Shown here: piece by piece, positions 43,278-52,613 of the stretch | How positions within the stretch are numbered: position 1 is the stretch's first letter | How the letters are laid out: the number at the start of each line of letters is the position of its first letter | Source of the DNA: Ophiobolus disseminans | Taxonomy: Eukaryota; Ascomycota; Dothideomycetes; Pleosporales; Phaeosphaeriaceae | Length of the DNA stretch: 64,000 nucleotides | Direction: 5' to 3' | Assembly (NCBI GenBank): GCA_010093685.1 | Contig: MU006228.1 | Coordinates: forward strand, 942,946 to 1,006,945 | Made by a program: the position numbers and the translations under genes | Notes under the pieces: model-generated | What the model saw: only the letters and a program-made list of their open reading frames with translations | What the model was told of the DNA's origin: nothing | The model's database searches: none

Positions 43278-44184
43278 TACGGAGGTTCAAGAGGTGAGAA
43301 GTAAGGTTTTATTAGCATGATTCAATGAAATACCGAATCTTTCGAATCATGTCAAATGTGACCCGAACACTCCCGTTGCGCGCGTTTGTTTTCGTGACGG
43401 AGTTTCCGAGTGACCGAGCGTTTTGCGATCTTCGTATGTAAAGAGTCACTCACAGCAATGACCAGGAAGGCTCCCACGATCATAATCATGCGGGGAGGAT
43501 GGGACGAAAACGACAGTTGGCGCATGCACGGACCTTTCACCCCGAGCGCCCGCTTCCGCAGAAAGGTGCATCTTCCCGAGCTCCATCAGCACTCCGAATG
43601 TCCTTCCATATCTAAGTATTACGCCAATACCTCACTACAGGATTTTTTTTTGAAGATCTCGGCGGTACTTCGCGCGACGAATAGTTTGACAGGCCGAAAG
43701 AACGGCAAGGATCAGTGGGGCTGGCTTCGGCTTCGACATCCTACACATTTACTGCAGCCGGATCAGCGATATTTTCGGAGGGAAGTTTGCTACTTGCTTA
43801 GAAGTGCTGTTTCACGAAGAGAGAGCTAGCAATGTTGAACGGCTAGTGCGCGGCCAATTTGTCAGTGGTCACCACACGTGATCAGATAGCGACCCACATT
43901 CACTTTCACCGTCACTTTGACCTTGACCTAGTAAAGTATGAAAAGGTTTGTGGCACTGTAACTCTCCACTTTCAGCCACCGTCTTCCTGTCACTAACAAC
44001 TCCATGAGCACGATGTCCGCCTCTACGCCTGCTAAACTCGCGAGTTTGCGCAAAGCTTTTTGTGGGAATAGAGCAGAGATGAAGAAGAAGGTTGATTGTT
44101 CTATAGAGTAGACAAGCAAAATTATATACAAGAGTACGCGTAATCATATGATGTGGAAAGAGTGGCTGTGGAAGCCATAGAAGG
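43278..44184. other. intergenic with probable LTR-like debris
   Basis: No gene recognised. The stretch 44060-44150 ('agaagaaggttgattgttc..', 'attatatacaag') loosely resembles the type-C LTR in the same orientation, but I could not fix its ends. Confidence 0.35.
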
Positions 44185-44189
44185 TACTG

Positions 44190-44478
44190 TCTTACGTATG
44201 TGATATGGAAGGAGAGTGAAGGACTGAGTTGATTGTATAGCTATTGTCGGATGTAGGAGACAGGGCAAAAGTGAGAATAGGGTTGTTGTATTGAGAGAGC
44301 TACATAGAGCGATTATATACACAACATGATGAGTAAGCCAGTGACTAAGAGTCACGTGGAGATGCAGTCCACAGTGTACCATGTGAATTGAGGTGCCAGG
44401 CTGACAGCTATGAACGAGGGAAGCTATATATATGTGCAGAAAGAGAGAGCGTAGGGATAACCCTACTAGCGTGCAACA
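44190..44478 (-). repeat. LTR-like unit type D with an LTR type C nested inside, TSD TACTG
   Basis: Flanked by TACTG at 44185-44189 and 44479-44483. Removing the nested LTR and its TSD leaves 122 bp, the same length as the copy at 24974. On the minus strand it starts TGTTGCACGC and ends ACGTAAGA. Confidence 0.88.
44245..44406 (-). repeat. solo LTR type C nested in type D, 162 bp, TSD GCTAT
   Basis: Flanked by GCTAT at 44240-44244 and 44407-44411. Ends TGTCGG..CTGACA. It shows that type C was active after type D had inserted here. Confidence 0.93.
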
Positions 44479-44508
44479 TACTGGAATGTACCGTGCTCAT
44501 GTAAGCCC

Positions 44509-45613
44509 ATGTATCGGACCGATAGGGGATCACGATGTACCGATGAGGTTGAGCTGCTAAGTCTGACACTTTTATCAGCAAAACATCAACAAGGAATCTT
44601 GCACCACTACCTCTACCAGAATCAAGATGACGTCCCCAAGGAGGCTGTTCTAGTTACCCTCCACCGCAAGTGGTCCAATCAACCGCCTTACGTTCTCACT
44701 GAGATTGGCATTTCGACATATACTCGCCAACATTTGAATTGCGGCTTTCCTTGCCCTCCAGGACCCCACGCCGAGGGGTTGCTCCACAACGTGTGGTGCA
44801 TGCACTTGCGTATTTGTCGAAGCCCGCACCTTCCGTCAACAGATGCTAGCCCCGATGCCTTTCTGTCAGATACGTCGTATATCTAGAGATCAGATACAAT
44901 TATGGTTGGAGCGAGGGCTGGCAGCCCTGATTGGCTACCTATTAATAGCGCCGAGCCAGCCATCTCAACACAGACAGGCGAAGCACAAGCAACACAGAAC
45001 AATCAATCAAGTCATCTCACTTCATCTCAGATCCATCTACAGAAGCTATTCAATCTGCCACTTTCACTTCGGTACCTCGGTGTTCGTGACAGAAATAGAA
45101 GCGCAGGACTGGCTATACACATTTTTGTACCAGCAAATCGACGAGGTGAGGCCCGAGAAAGGTTATCGACCAGTTATCTGCATCACGTACGGCGAGAATG
45201 ATGCCCTCGGCAAGATCAGGAAAGCTGATCTCGACTTCGTGCCAATCAACATGGATACGACAATCGCCATGGTGAACGCGCAAGATATCGCCGTCCAAGC
45301 CAACATCACACGTCATCACAATGCAACGATCGAATACGTTCTGCCTATCTTCAAGATCACGCCGTTCCACGTCGGCAACGCCGGTAATGCCGCCATGTAC
45401 GCCACCATAATCGCGTTTCTTTCAGTCTTGCGCCACAATCTGTATCACTCTGAGGACAATCCTCGTGCGAAGCCGGGCCAGAAAAGCATTTCATCGACCA
45501 AAACCGCCACAAGCGCCACGCAGGGTTTGATGGAGCATCCGACACCAGTGCCGCCGTTTGGCGTCACGACGTACTGCGGGAAGTCCCTCCATTCCATGCC
45601 GCTCTGGAGCTGA
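44509..45613 (+). pseudogene. Gfd2-like relative, interrupted by a solo LTR
   Basis: Coding pieces are 44509-44863 and 45066-45613. Removing the LTR and one TSD joins ..SPDAF-HFGTSVFV.. in frame. The first piece has 'AVLVTLHRKWSNQPPYVLTEIGIST', where the family normally has a D.E pair after the strand. The second has 'YRPVICITYGENDALGKI', 'VVN-type' strand NAQDIAVQAN and a last helix 'HVGNAGNAAMYATIIAFLSVL'. The positions for the catalytic Asp, His and last Asp are replaced, so this lineage had probably lost nuclease chemistry before the LTR came in. The present frame stops inside the LTR at 44884-44886. Assignment to the Gfd2-like family is by overall pattern and moderate. Confidence 0.5.
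44864..45060. repeat. solo LTR type E, 197 bp, TSD CTTTC
   Basis: Starts TGTCAGATAC and ends CAATCTGCCA, with TSD CTTTC at 44859-44863 and 45061-45065. Not similar to types A-D. Orientation not established. Confidence 0.85.
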
Positions 45614-45635
45614 CCTTTCCCCTAAAGAGCTCACT

Positions 45636-46436
45636 ATGGTAGCCGAAAGCTATTCGAAGAGCTGGTGTCGATCGTTCACCACCACGTTATTCGATGCACT
45701 TGCTGCTCGTGAGTTTCGTGACATGGTGTATGCCTTCATCATTGACGAGGTAGATTACATCCGGATCGGCCCTCACGACGCATACCAGCACAAGTCTAGC
45801 GAAAAGTATAGGCCCTATATCGTCAACTTTAAACTCGGGAAGCATACAAATCCAACCCCACACTTCTTCGATTGGGACTATATCGGCACTCGGTTTATGC
45901 ACGAGATATACGAATCGTTCTATACCCGTGCGAGGTTCAGTGTAGAACACATGTACGATTTGGATGCGCTGCTCAGCAACGGCGTGTTCTGGAACAGTGC
46001 CGAATGTATGCCACTCAACTTCATCCGCACCCTGTTTGTAACGCTAGATTTCAAGATCAACCCCGAGGACCACAGCTATACAACGAAAGAACGCCGCACT
46101 GTTTCAGCCGACCGGGAGTTGCACGCTACCAAAGAGGATTTCGAGCGGCAAATCAACCAACTAGCTGCCATTCTTCAGATCAAGCACACAAACTCATTCA
46201 TCCTTGGCATCTCCATTCACGTCCATCACGCTCAGAGCTCGGAAAAGTACCAGGAGTTTCTTGTTCCCTTAGTCTACGATCTCAAGGTGAGGGGGTTTGA
46301 CTTGAGATTGACGTTCTACCTTCCTCGCCCCTTCAAGGCGGCAGATTTTACCTCTGCATACGACAAACCTCGCGCGGAATGGGACGAGCAGATCCGGAAG
46401 AAGAGCGTATTTATTAGTGAGCATTCGTTTCCATGA
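45636..46436 (+). CDS. unknown protein family, copy 1 (paralogue at 49952)
   Basis: 266 residues from ATG 45636. The N-terminus has WCRSFTTTLFDALAAREFRD followed by MVYAFII, reminiscent of the short 'LP.E.R..VY' start of F-box-like fungal proteins but not a convincing F-box. It is followed by charged alpha/beta sequence and ends YDKPRAEWDEQIRKKSVFIS. The paralogue shares WCRSF, RELRDMVY, 'EIYESFYTRARFSV'-like and the YDKP..EW..KI..SVFVS tail. No localisation signal. The frame is intact, so this copy may be expressed. Function unknown. It overlaps the last bases of no other recognised gene. Confidence 0.6.
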   Translation: MVAESYSKSWCRSFTTTLFDALAAREFRDMVYAFIIDEVDYIRIGPHDAYQHKSSEKYRPYIVNFKLGKHTNPTPHFFDWDYIGTRFMHEIYESFYTRARFSVEHMYDLDALLSNGVFWNSAECMPLNFIRTLFVTLDFKINPEDHSYTTKERRTVSADRELHATKEDFERQINQLAAILQIKHTNSFILGISIHVHHAQSSEKYQEFLVPLVYDLKVRGFDLRLTFYLPRPFKAADFTSAYDKPRAEWDEQIRKKSVFISEHSFP

Positions 46437-46941
46437 AAGATTACTCTGACAGCATACATAAGCGCAACAGAATGAATGAGAGGTAGGGCAATATCCAGGT
46501 AGTACGGATCAACGGTGGTTTTATGGGTGAGAGACGCGTTTGGAGTCTGATTGCACCTCGGTGAGGGCGCTTCTTTCGTCAGTATTTCTTTTCAAATATA
46601 CGTTATTATGTTGAAGGCAAATCTATGTCATTGCATGTTATTTTCACAAATACGCAAGTAGGTAAAACTTTAACGGCATTTGAATGGGCCACATCAAACG
46701 CAGTCTGCACAAACTTTCCTCTAAATTCCGAACTTGGAATTTTCCCCGTTGCTTGAATGTCCCCCTAGGCAGCTGAGCCAGATATACCTTGGTAGTGAAC
46801 GTTCATCAATATTTGTGCTTGCTAAGCGACCGGGACTTATATTGATCTTCTATTTCCCGTATAAGAGATCAGCCCACACCACGCTCACACCAAGCAACCC
46901 CACTCTCTGCAACTCAAAGTTGACCATTGCGATCTGATCTC
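46437..46941. other. intergenic, AT-rich, no gene recognised
   Basis: No gene-like frame. It leads into the TSD of Copia-C. Confidence 0.5.
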
Positions 46942-46973
46942 AAACCTGTCAGCCTGGCACCTTAGTTTACATG

Positions 46974-48329
46974 TGTGAGCAGTATGTCTTTTCTCACACT
47001 TCCGCGCTTGACGTTGACCATCACCTTTCCCCAGGCATGGACTTGATGTGAGGTAGTGCCTGCAAAGCCAACGTCAGCGGGTTTGGAGCCTGCAGTCTTG
47101 ACCCAATTGAAGAGGGTTGAGTTGCAGACATGGACATTAGATCCGGGATCAACTATCCATCAATCCATGAGTGCACTGCTAGCCAGAGCAGCAGCCTGAG
47201 CGGTGTGAAATGCACTGTTTGCATAGTAGTCTCCACCCATGTCAGCATCATCAATCCGGTCTGCGTTAGGCCAACGCTCCTGATTTGGAGAGTGGGGTTG
47301 GGTTGATCCTTTGGCCTGTTTCTTGGCTGCTGCAGAAGCCTTGGACACATCAAATGTCCATGCAATGTTATTGTCCTTATATAGCTTCCTTGTTTTCTTC
47401 AAGACCTCAGAACTCTTGAAAGCATGAAGGCAATTGTGTATGCCTATCTGACTTGGCTTGAAGCCCTCTGGATGTCCCTTTGGATTTAAGGTGTAGCACT
47501 TCAAGATGCTATGGAAAAAGCCACATGGACATTTTGCTTTGTTTGGCCTTGGTTCAGCGACGGCAAGAGAAGGCGGTGTAGGCAGTGTAGGCGGTGTGAC
47601 GTTCTGGGCTACTGCAAAGCTGCCTAGTGTCTTGGTATGCAGCTGTTTTGTGGAGATCCACCAGCAATAGTGGTTGATCAATCCTTCTAGTGTTGGAGGA
47701 TCCTTGATGTCCTCCTCACAGCCAATCATAACTGCAAAATGTTGGCCAGACCAGTCAGCATCTCCATGTGCTTGGACAGCTTTAATGAAGGTCCACTGTG
47801 GGCGGGTACCCTTCATTTCCGCCATATCCGCTGCCTTGCAGAGTGATGTAATGCGCAAATATTTGTTCAACCAGGTGTCAATACTCTGGTTCTTTGGTTT
47901 TTGCTGCACATTCATGTACAGCATAGAGAGCTCCAGAACTTGCTGTTGACTAGTGATCTTGAAGTGGTCTTGGAGAGTCTTGAAACGTAGATGCACGTCT
48001 AGGTCCAGTTCAGTGATGAGGTGTAGCTTTGAGCAAGCCACTGTCCTCATGATCTCAAGGTTGACCTTGCCAATAGCCTTGAGTGTAGCCCTTTGGGCAT
48101 TTGTCTTGATCTCCCACTTCCTCCACTTGCCTTCTGAGGCTTCATCTGAAGGCTCATTGTCAATTATTGGAGGTGCTTTTGTGGTGGAAGGGTTGCAATA
48201 TTCCCACACGCCCTTGACAGTGGCGTACTGCTTCTTCATTGAGTACCAGAGCTTCCAGTCGCTCTGTTTCTCAAGAATGACTGAAGCGCATGTGATGACA
48301 TGATTGTCAAATATGGTTGAGGATGCCAT
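46974..48329 (-). pseudogene. Copia-C gag and start of protease, inverted
   Basis: Gag runs from ATG 48329 to TGA at 47160-47162, 389 residues. It has the UBN2/gag-type 'DWKLWYSMKKQYATVKGVWEYCNP', NQSIDTWLNKY and a Cys cluster (KCPCGFFHSILKC). Directly past the TGA the same frame reads WIVDPGSNVHVCNS, the DxGS protease motif, so the stop replaces a codon inside the polyprotein. The coding sequence stops at the 27-bp LTR piece at 46947-46973. Gag alone could still be translated. Confidence 0.85.
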
Positions 48330-48550
48330 GATGGCGAAAGAAAAGAGCTGCCTTGCTAGTCGGCAGAGAAATGATCAAAGGCGTAGCCTTGATAGGTGTG
48401 AGAAATGATCTCAAGGAAAATAACGTGATGCAGCAATAACCAGCTTGCAAAATGGCGTGCCAGATGATTGCAGGGACAACGTATATAATGTGTGTTGCAA
48501 TAGAAAGAGTGAACAATCTTATTTGAGTAGTGCAACGTAATGAGGGGATA

Positions 48551-48563
48551 CTGGGCTTATAAC
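48551..48563 (-). other. Copia-C primer-binding site
   Basis: GTTATAAGCCCAG on the minus strand, next to the inverted LTR. It equals the Copia-A site except G to A at position six. Confidence 0.75.
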
Positions 48564-48722
48564 TGTTGGATGTGGGAGACAGGGCAAAAGTGAGAAGGAG
48601 GTTGTTGTATGGAGAGAGCTACATAGAGCGATTATATACACAATATGATGAGTAAGCCAGTGACTAAGAGTCACGTGGAGATGCAGTCCACAGTGTACCA
48701 TGTGAACTAAGGTGCCAGGCTG
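48564..48722 (-). repeat. LTR type C, inverted copy inside Copia-C, lacking its last three bases
   Basis: 159 bp. It matches the 3' LTR at 49391 with about four substitutions. The outer end stops at ..GGCTG, whereas complete copies end ..GGCTGACA. RNase H sequence follows immediately. Confidence 0.9.
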
Positions 48723-49306
48723 GCGAGCCTACTCAGACCTATGCCACGAAAATTGACTCAACAACTCCAACTCCTACTTTCTTTGGTGCTGCTGATGCAT
48801 CATTTGGAGACGACGTTGAAACTCGTCGGTCATCTGCTGGATATGTCTTCATGTTATATGGCATGCCTATTGACTGGAAAGCTACTGTGCTGCAATCCGT
48901 CACCCGATCCACCACTGAGGCAGAGCTATATGCACTCTCTGCTGCTGATGTTGAGTCTCAATACTGGGACCGCTTTTTCCGCATTATTGGCTTCATACTT
49001 CACACTAAGAAGGCTCTCTAGTGTGACAATGCTCAGACTGTACGCCTTGATGAAGGCAACGCTGATTGCATCCAAACAAAGCTTTGCCATGTTGATATCT
49101 ATCAAATGAGGCTTTGCCAGGAAGTAAACGCTGGAAGAACCACTGTTGAGTGGAAGCCAACTGCTGACATGCCTGCTGATGGCTTCACAAAGCTGCTTCC
49201 TCAACAGAAGCATGAGAACTTCATATGGCAGCTTGGCTTAAAGGACATCCATCATCTTATTGTCAAGAACTCTCCTCATCCTGTACCCCTTGGCCAGTTA
49301 GACTAG
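48723..49306 (+). pseudogene. Copia-C RNase H fragment
   Basis: It encodes TFFGAADASFGDDVETRRSS, then 'VTRSTTEAELYALSAADVES', 'VDIYQMRLCQEVNAG' and 'TADMPADGFTKLL', a typical Copia RNase H and C-terminus. One TAG at 49019-49021 interrupts it. The normal stop is TAG at 49304-49306. A purine-rich tract (caggggtgg) precedes the 3' LTR. Confidence 0.88.
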
Positions 49307-49390
49307 CTGCACTATGCTGCATGCATTTCACTCTCTTTCCATTTTTGCTACTTGTGAGGTTTCCATCCAACATGGATACCTCAGGGGTGG

Positions 49391-49552
49391 TGTCAGCCTG
49401 GCACCTTAGTTCACATGGTACACTGTGGACTGCATCTCCACGTGACTCTTAGTCACTGGCTTACTCATCATATTGTGTATATAATCGCTCTATGTAGCTC
49501 TCTCTATACAACAACCTTCTTCTCACTTTTGCCCTGTCTCCCACATCTGACA
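49391..49552 (+). repeat. 3' LTR of Copia-C (type C), 162 bp
   Basis: Complete: TGTCAGCCTG to CATCTGACA, followed by TSD AAACC. It has 'gtgtatataatc' as a TATA region in the forward direction, which fixes the orientation of type C. Confidence 0.93.
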
Positions 49553-49557
49553 AAACC

Positions 49558-49951
49558 TTCACATATCCCTTCACTGTTCTTTCTAGAACTACCAACAATG
49601 ACCCCAACGGCTGGTGGCAAATTGAACTCCGGGCATTTGAATGTCAGCATCCAAGCCTTCAGCTTGTACGCGCTCTTGTAATATAGTCTTATTATATGTC
49701 TCTGCTAATCACGATTTGGGCTCAAGCAAAGAGTATCGTCTAACTACAAGAAGTACGAACGACTCTCTTGAGACGAAGCTCTGCTACCCTTTATAGACTC
49801 GGGCGTATCAAAATTGAGATGCAGCGATTAGTTCAGGAAGCTAATCTACTCAAATCCGAAGAATATGCTTTGCTTCGGTGAGTACCCACAAGATATAAAG
49901 TCACCTTGAATGTACACTGACACTTCTGAGTGATATCACTCCTACAACAGA
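49558..49951. other. flank of Copia-C; possible lost 5' exon of paralogue 2
   Basis: An ATG at 49819 opens 19 codons to a good donor (GTGAGT at 49878) with an acceptor CAG at 49948-49950, but the resulting join runs into a stop. Whether this was the first exon is unclear. Confidence 0.35.
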
Positions 49952-50713
49952 TGACTACTCTAGAGCATGGTGTCGCTCCTTTGCCAGTGAGATGATCAAA
50001 ACCCTCCCAGCTCGGGAGCTCAGAGACATGGTCTATTTAGGTCTTACCGGCAACGCTCTCGCCCCGAAGACGTGAAAATTCTACCCGATCGCAGAACCGC
50101 TATGCAGGGCGGACAGACCTTTGGTCCATTCCATGCCCTAGCTGCCGACAACATGTTACCATTCTATCTCCACCAGCGCTACATGGGCGTTTACTTCACG
50201 GATGAAATATGCCAGATCTTCTACGAGCATGCGCGAGTCTCGATTGTCGAGCCCATGGATCTTGCTGGGCTGTTCAAGTATGGACCACTCCAGGCGAACC
50301 CTGTTCAGGAGCCATTCCGCCTCAATCGCCGCCTGAAATTCTGTCTCAACCGATACGATGGTCCATCTTTGGGCGAAGTCAACGTCGGTAAAGAAGACTA
50401 CGTGTCCCAGGTCACCCATATTGGACTATGTGGGATGCTCACGCACGTGGATGGTCTGGAAGTATCCATAGTGATCAGCGCGCTTTCGAAGTCAACTTTT
50501 GAAAGATACGAGGAAACTTTAGTGCAACCAGTATATCAGCTCAAGAAGAAGGGTGTAAAGATCAACGTTGCTTGCGTTGCGTACGTAGGGCATCATATTG
50601 ATGTTCCTTCTTTTGACTACGACAAACCCTTGTCGGAGTGGGAGGAAAAGATTCGAACGGGTAGTGTGTTCGTAAGTGCATCTTATGGCTGTATATGTGT
50701 AATGAGAAACTGA
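49952..50713 (+). pseudogene. unknown protein family, copy 2, frameshifted
   Basis: 49952-50032 encodes DDYSRAWCRSFASEM and LPARELRDMVY, matching copy 1. The frame then shifts near 50033-50041, and the remainder (to the stop at 50711-50713) continues with HQRYMGVYFTDEICQIFYEH, a middle region and the tail SFDYDKPLSEWEEKIRTGSV. The gap is too short for an intron, so a small indel is likely. The 228 codons after the shift are open and could still be made from a GTG/ATG start. Homology to copy 1 is low but evenly spread. Confidence 0.55.
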
Positions 50714-50955
50714 TAGTACTAGAAACGCGCCGGCTCATGGTGAGCCTTGCATCAATCAAGGCCAAGATCGTCGCTAAGCCAGAAAGAGGGAAGGGAAGGG
50801 AGCAACACCACCGGCTAAATGAAAGGGACGAAAAGGGACGCCTCTGTCGACAGCCTTACGATGTTTATTTGCGCAGCATAATAACAAATCGCATAACGTA
50901 ACACATCAGTATCGGGGACGATAACTCACCATGTGACAGCCCAATGCGCTCGCTC

Positions 50956-52030
50956 TCAAGCTTCATCCTGTCGCACCTTAATCACAATCTTCCCCTTCGC
51001 CCTCCCCGTCTTCAACTTCTCATAAGCTTTGGGGGCATCCTCCCACTCAAACACACTATCCAGTACGCCCTTGACCTTGCCCTCCTTCATCCACTCCGCG
51101 AGAACCTGCAAATCACTCTGTGCCGCCTGCGCCATCAACATCTGGTACTTCGCTTTGCCGCCACCCAGAAAGCCAGGACGGAACATGTTTCCCGAGACTT
51201 GCACCATGCCGCTGAGATTAGGCGACATGCCCACTTGGATGAACTTGCCACCCGGTGCGATGAAGGCGGATGATTTCTGGTAGAGATTGCTCGGCGTGCC
51301 GATGTTGTCGACTACGAGCTTGAAGGTTGGCCCCTGAGCAGATACGGCTTGCACAACATCGTTGGACTTGTAGTCGATGACCTCGTCTGCGCCTAAGCTC
51401 TTGCACAGCTGGACGTTTGGTGTTGAGCATGTCGTTGTCACGTGACAGCCTAGCGCTTTGGCGATTTGGAGACCGTAGACACCAGTACCACCCGAGCCGC
51501 CGTTGATAAAGACCTTGTCACCGCTCTTGACGTTTGGTCGAATGCTCTGGGTCTCGGTCAGGCCCACGACACCGATCGTGGCTGCATCTTCGTAGCTGAC
51601 GCCCTCAGGGAGACTTGTGGCCATGGTTTTCTTCACAGCAACGTACTGTGATAATGTGCCTTTGACTAGCTCACCTAAAGGGAGCATGTGCGTTAGTTTG
51701 TGTTTATACAAGTCTTTCAGCTAGGCTTTGCGCACCAACTTTTGCGCCGAAGACGTTTTCTCCGATCTTGAACTCGTCAACTGTTTTCCCAACGCCAACA
51801 ACCTTTCCGGAGAAATCGGCGCCAGGAGTAAATGTGGAGCCCAGAAGTCGTAGTGGTGCTCCGCTCTCTGTGATCTTGTAGTCGACAGGATTGAGGGCCA
51901 TGGCATGGACCTGGACCAAGATTTCGTCATCGCTTGGTACAGGCTTGGGCACGCTCCCGTTGATGTGCATGTTTTTCTCAATACCACCGATGACGCTGGT
52001 GTATTGCCAGGCCTTCATCGTCTGCGCCAT
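50956..52030 (-). CDS. medium-chain (MDR) NADPH-dependent quinone oxidoreductase-like protein, two exons
   Basis: Exons 51736-52030 and 50956-51674 with a 61-nt intron (donor GTGCGC, branch CTAAC, acceptor TAG). The join gives NVFGAKV-GELVKGTLSQYV and 337 residues. The N-terminal catalytic domain has ILVQVHAMALNPVDYKI and TPGADFSGKVVGVG. It lacks the zinc ligands of true alcohol dehydrogenases. The nucleotide-binding part has 'DKVFINGGSGGTGVYGLQIAKALGCHVTTT', then GADEVIDYK. The C-terminus is GRAKGKIVIKV. This is the QOR/RTN4IP1-type layout: it reduces quinones or alpha,beta-unsaturated carbonyls with NADPH. An upstream in-frame ATG (52093) is less likely. Confidence 0.9.
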
Positions 52031-52613
52031 ATTGTTGATTGTGTGTTGCTCGTCAGTACATGCTGATAGGTGGTCAGTGGCGCGAATATTCATCAGGCTG
52101 TTAGGAGCATACCAATGGCTAAAATGTCTTTACTATGCTTTCATCATTTCTCTTTAAAGGATTCGCGGAGGTGCGGTCCTTTGCTGAAATCCGCAGTTGT
52201 GCCGACCTTTAGCGTCATGGCGTCATGAGTGCCGCATGTGGGACCCAGGGCTGCCACGAATTTTAGCTCGCCCTGGAGTCTGCCCACTCCTCACTCGTAC
52301 ACGAAATTCATTCCTGTTACGTGTTATCGCACATCGAGAGAGATCGATCGTAAGCACTCGGCGCATATATAGCGAAGCTTTACACTATGCAGTGAGACGG
52401 AAGGTCGGCTCGGAAGCATATTCCCTCCGGTCAGCCCCGGGGAAGCGCTCCACGTGAGGCTTTAGACATCCCGCATCAAAAAAAATAACCCTCACTCCAC
52501 GGTCCAAGTTAGAAAAGTAATGCATGAACATTTCCGCGTTAATCGGTATGGTGCAATGCGAGATTGACAAGAAGTTTTCTATTCAATAAAGTTTGATCAT
52601 CACACTGGCGTCA
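52031..52613. other. intergenic, no gene recognised
   Basis: Promoter side of the oxidoreductase and 3' UTR of the phosphatase gene. Nothing recognisable. Confidence 0.5.

Larger units (their letters stand above)
46947..49552. mobile_element. Copia-C: rearranged Copia element with an inverted 5' half, TSD AAACC
   Basis: The whole unit is flanked by AAACC at 46942-46946 and 49553-49557. Reading left to right it contains the first 27 bp of an LTR (+), protease and gag on the minus strand, a primer site and an LTR in minus orientation, then RNase H and a complete LTR in plus orientation. Integrase and most of reverse transcriptase are missing. The simplest reading is one insertion whose 5' part is inverted. 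A nested minus-strand copy followed by deletion is the alternative. Confidence 0.85.

Noticed and set aside
44060..44150. Possible further LTR with similarity to type C
   Set aside because: Only scattered similarity; neither the ends nor a TSD could be found.
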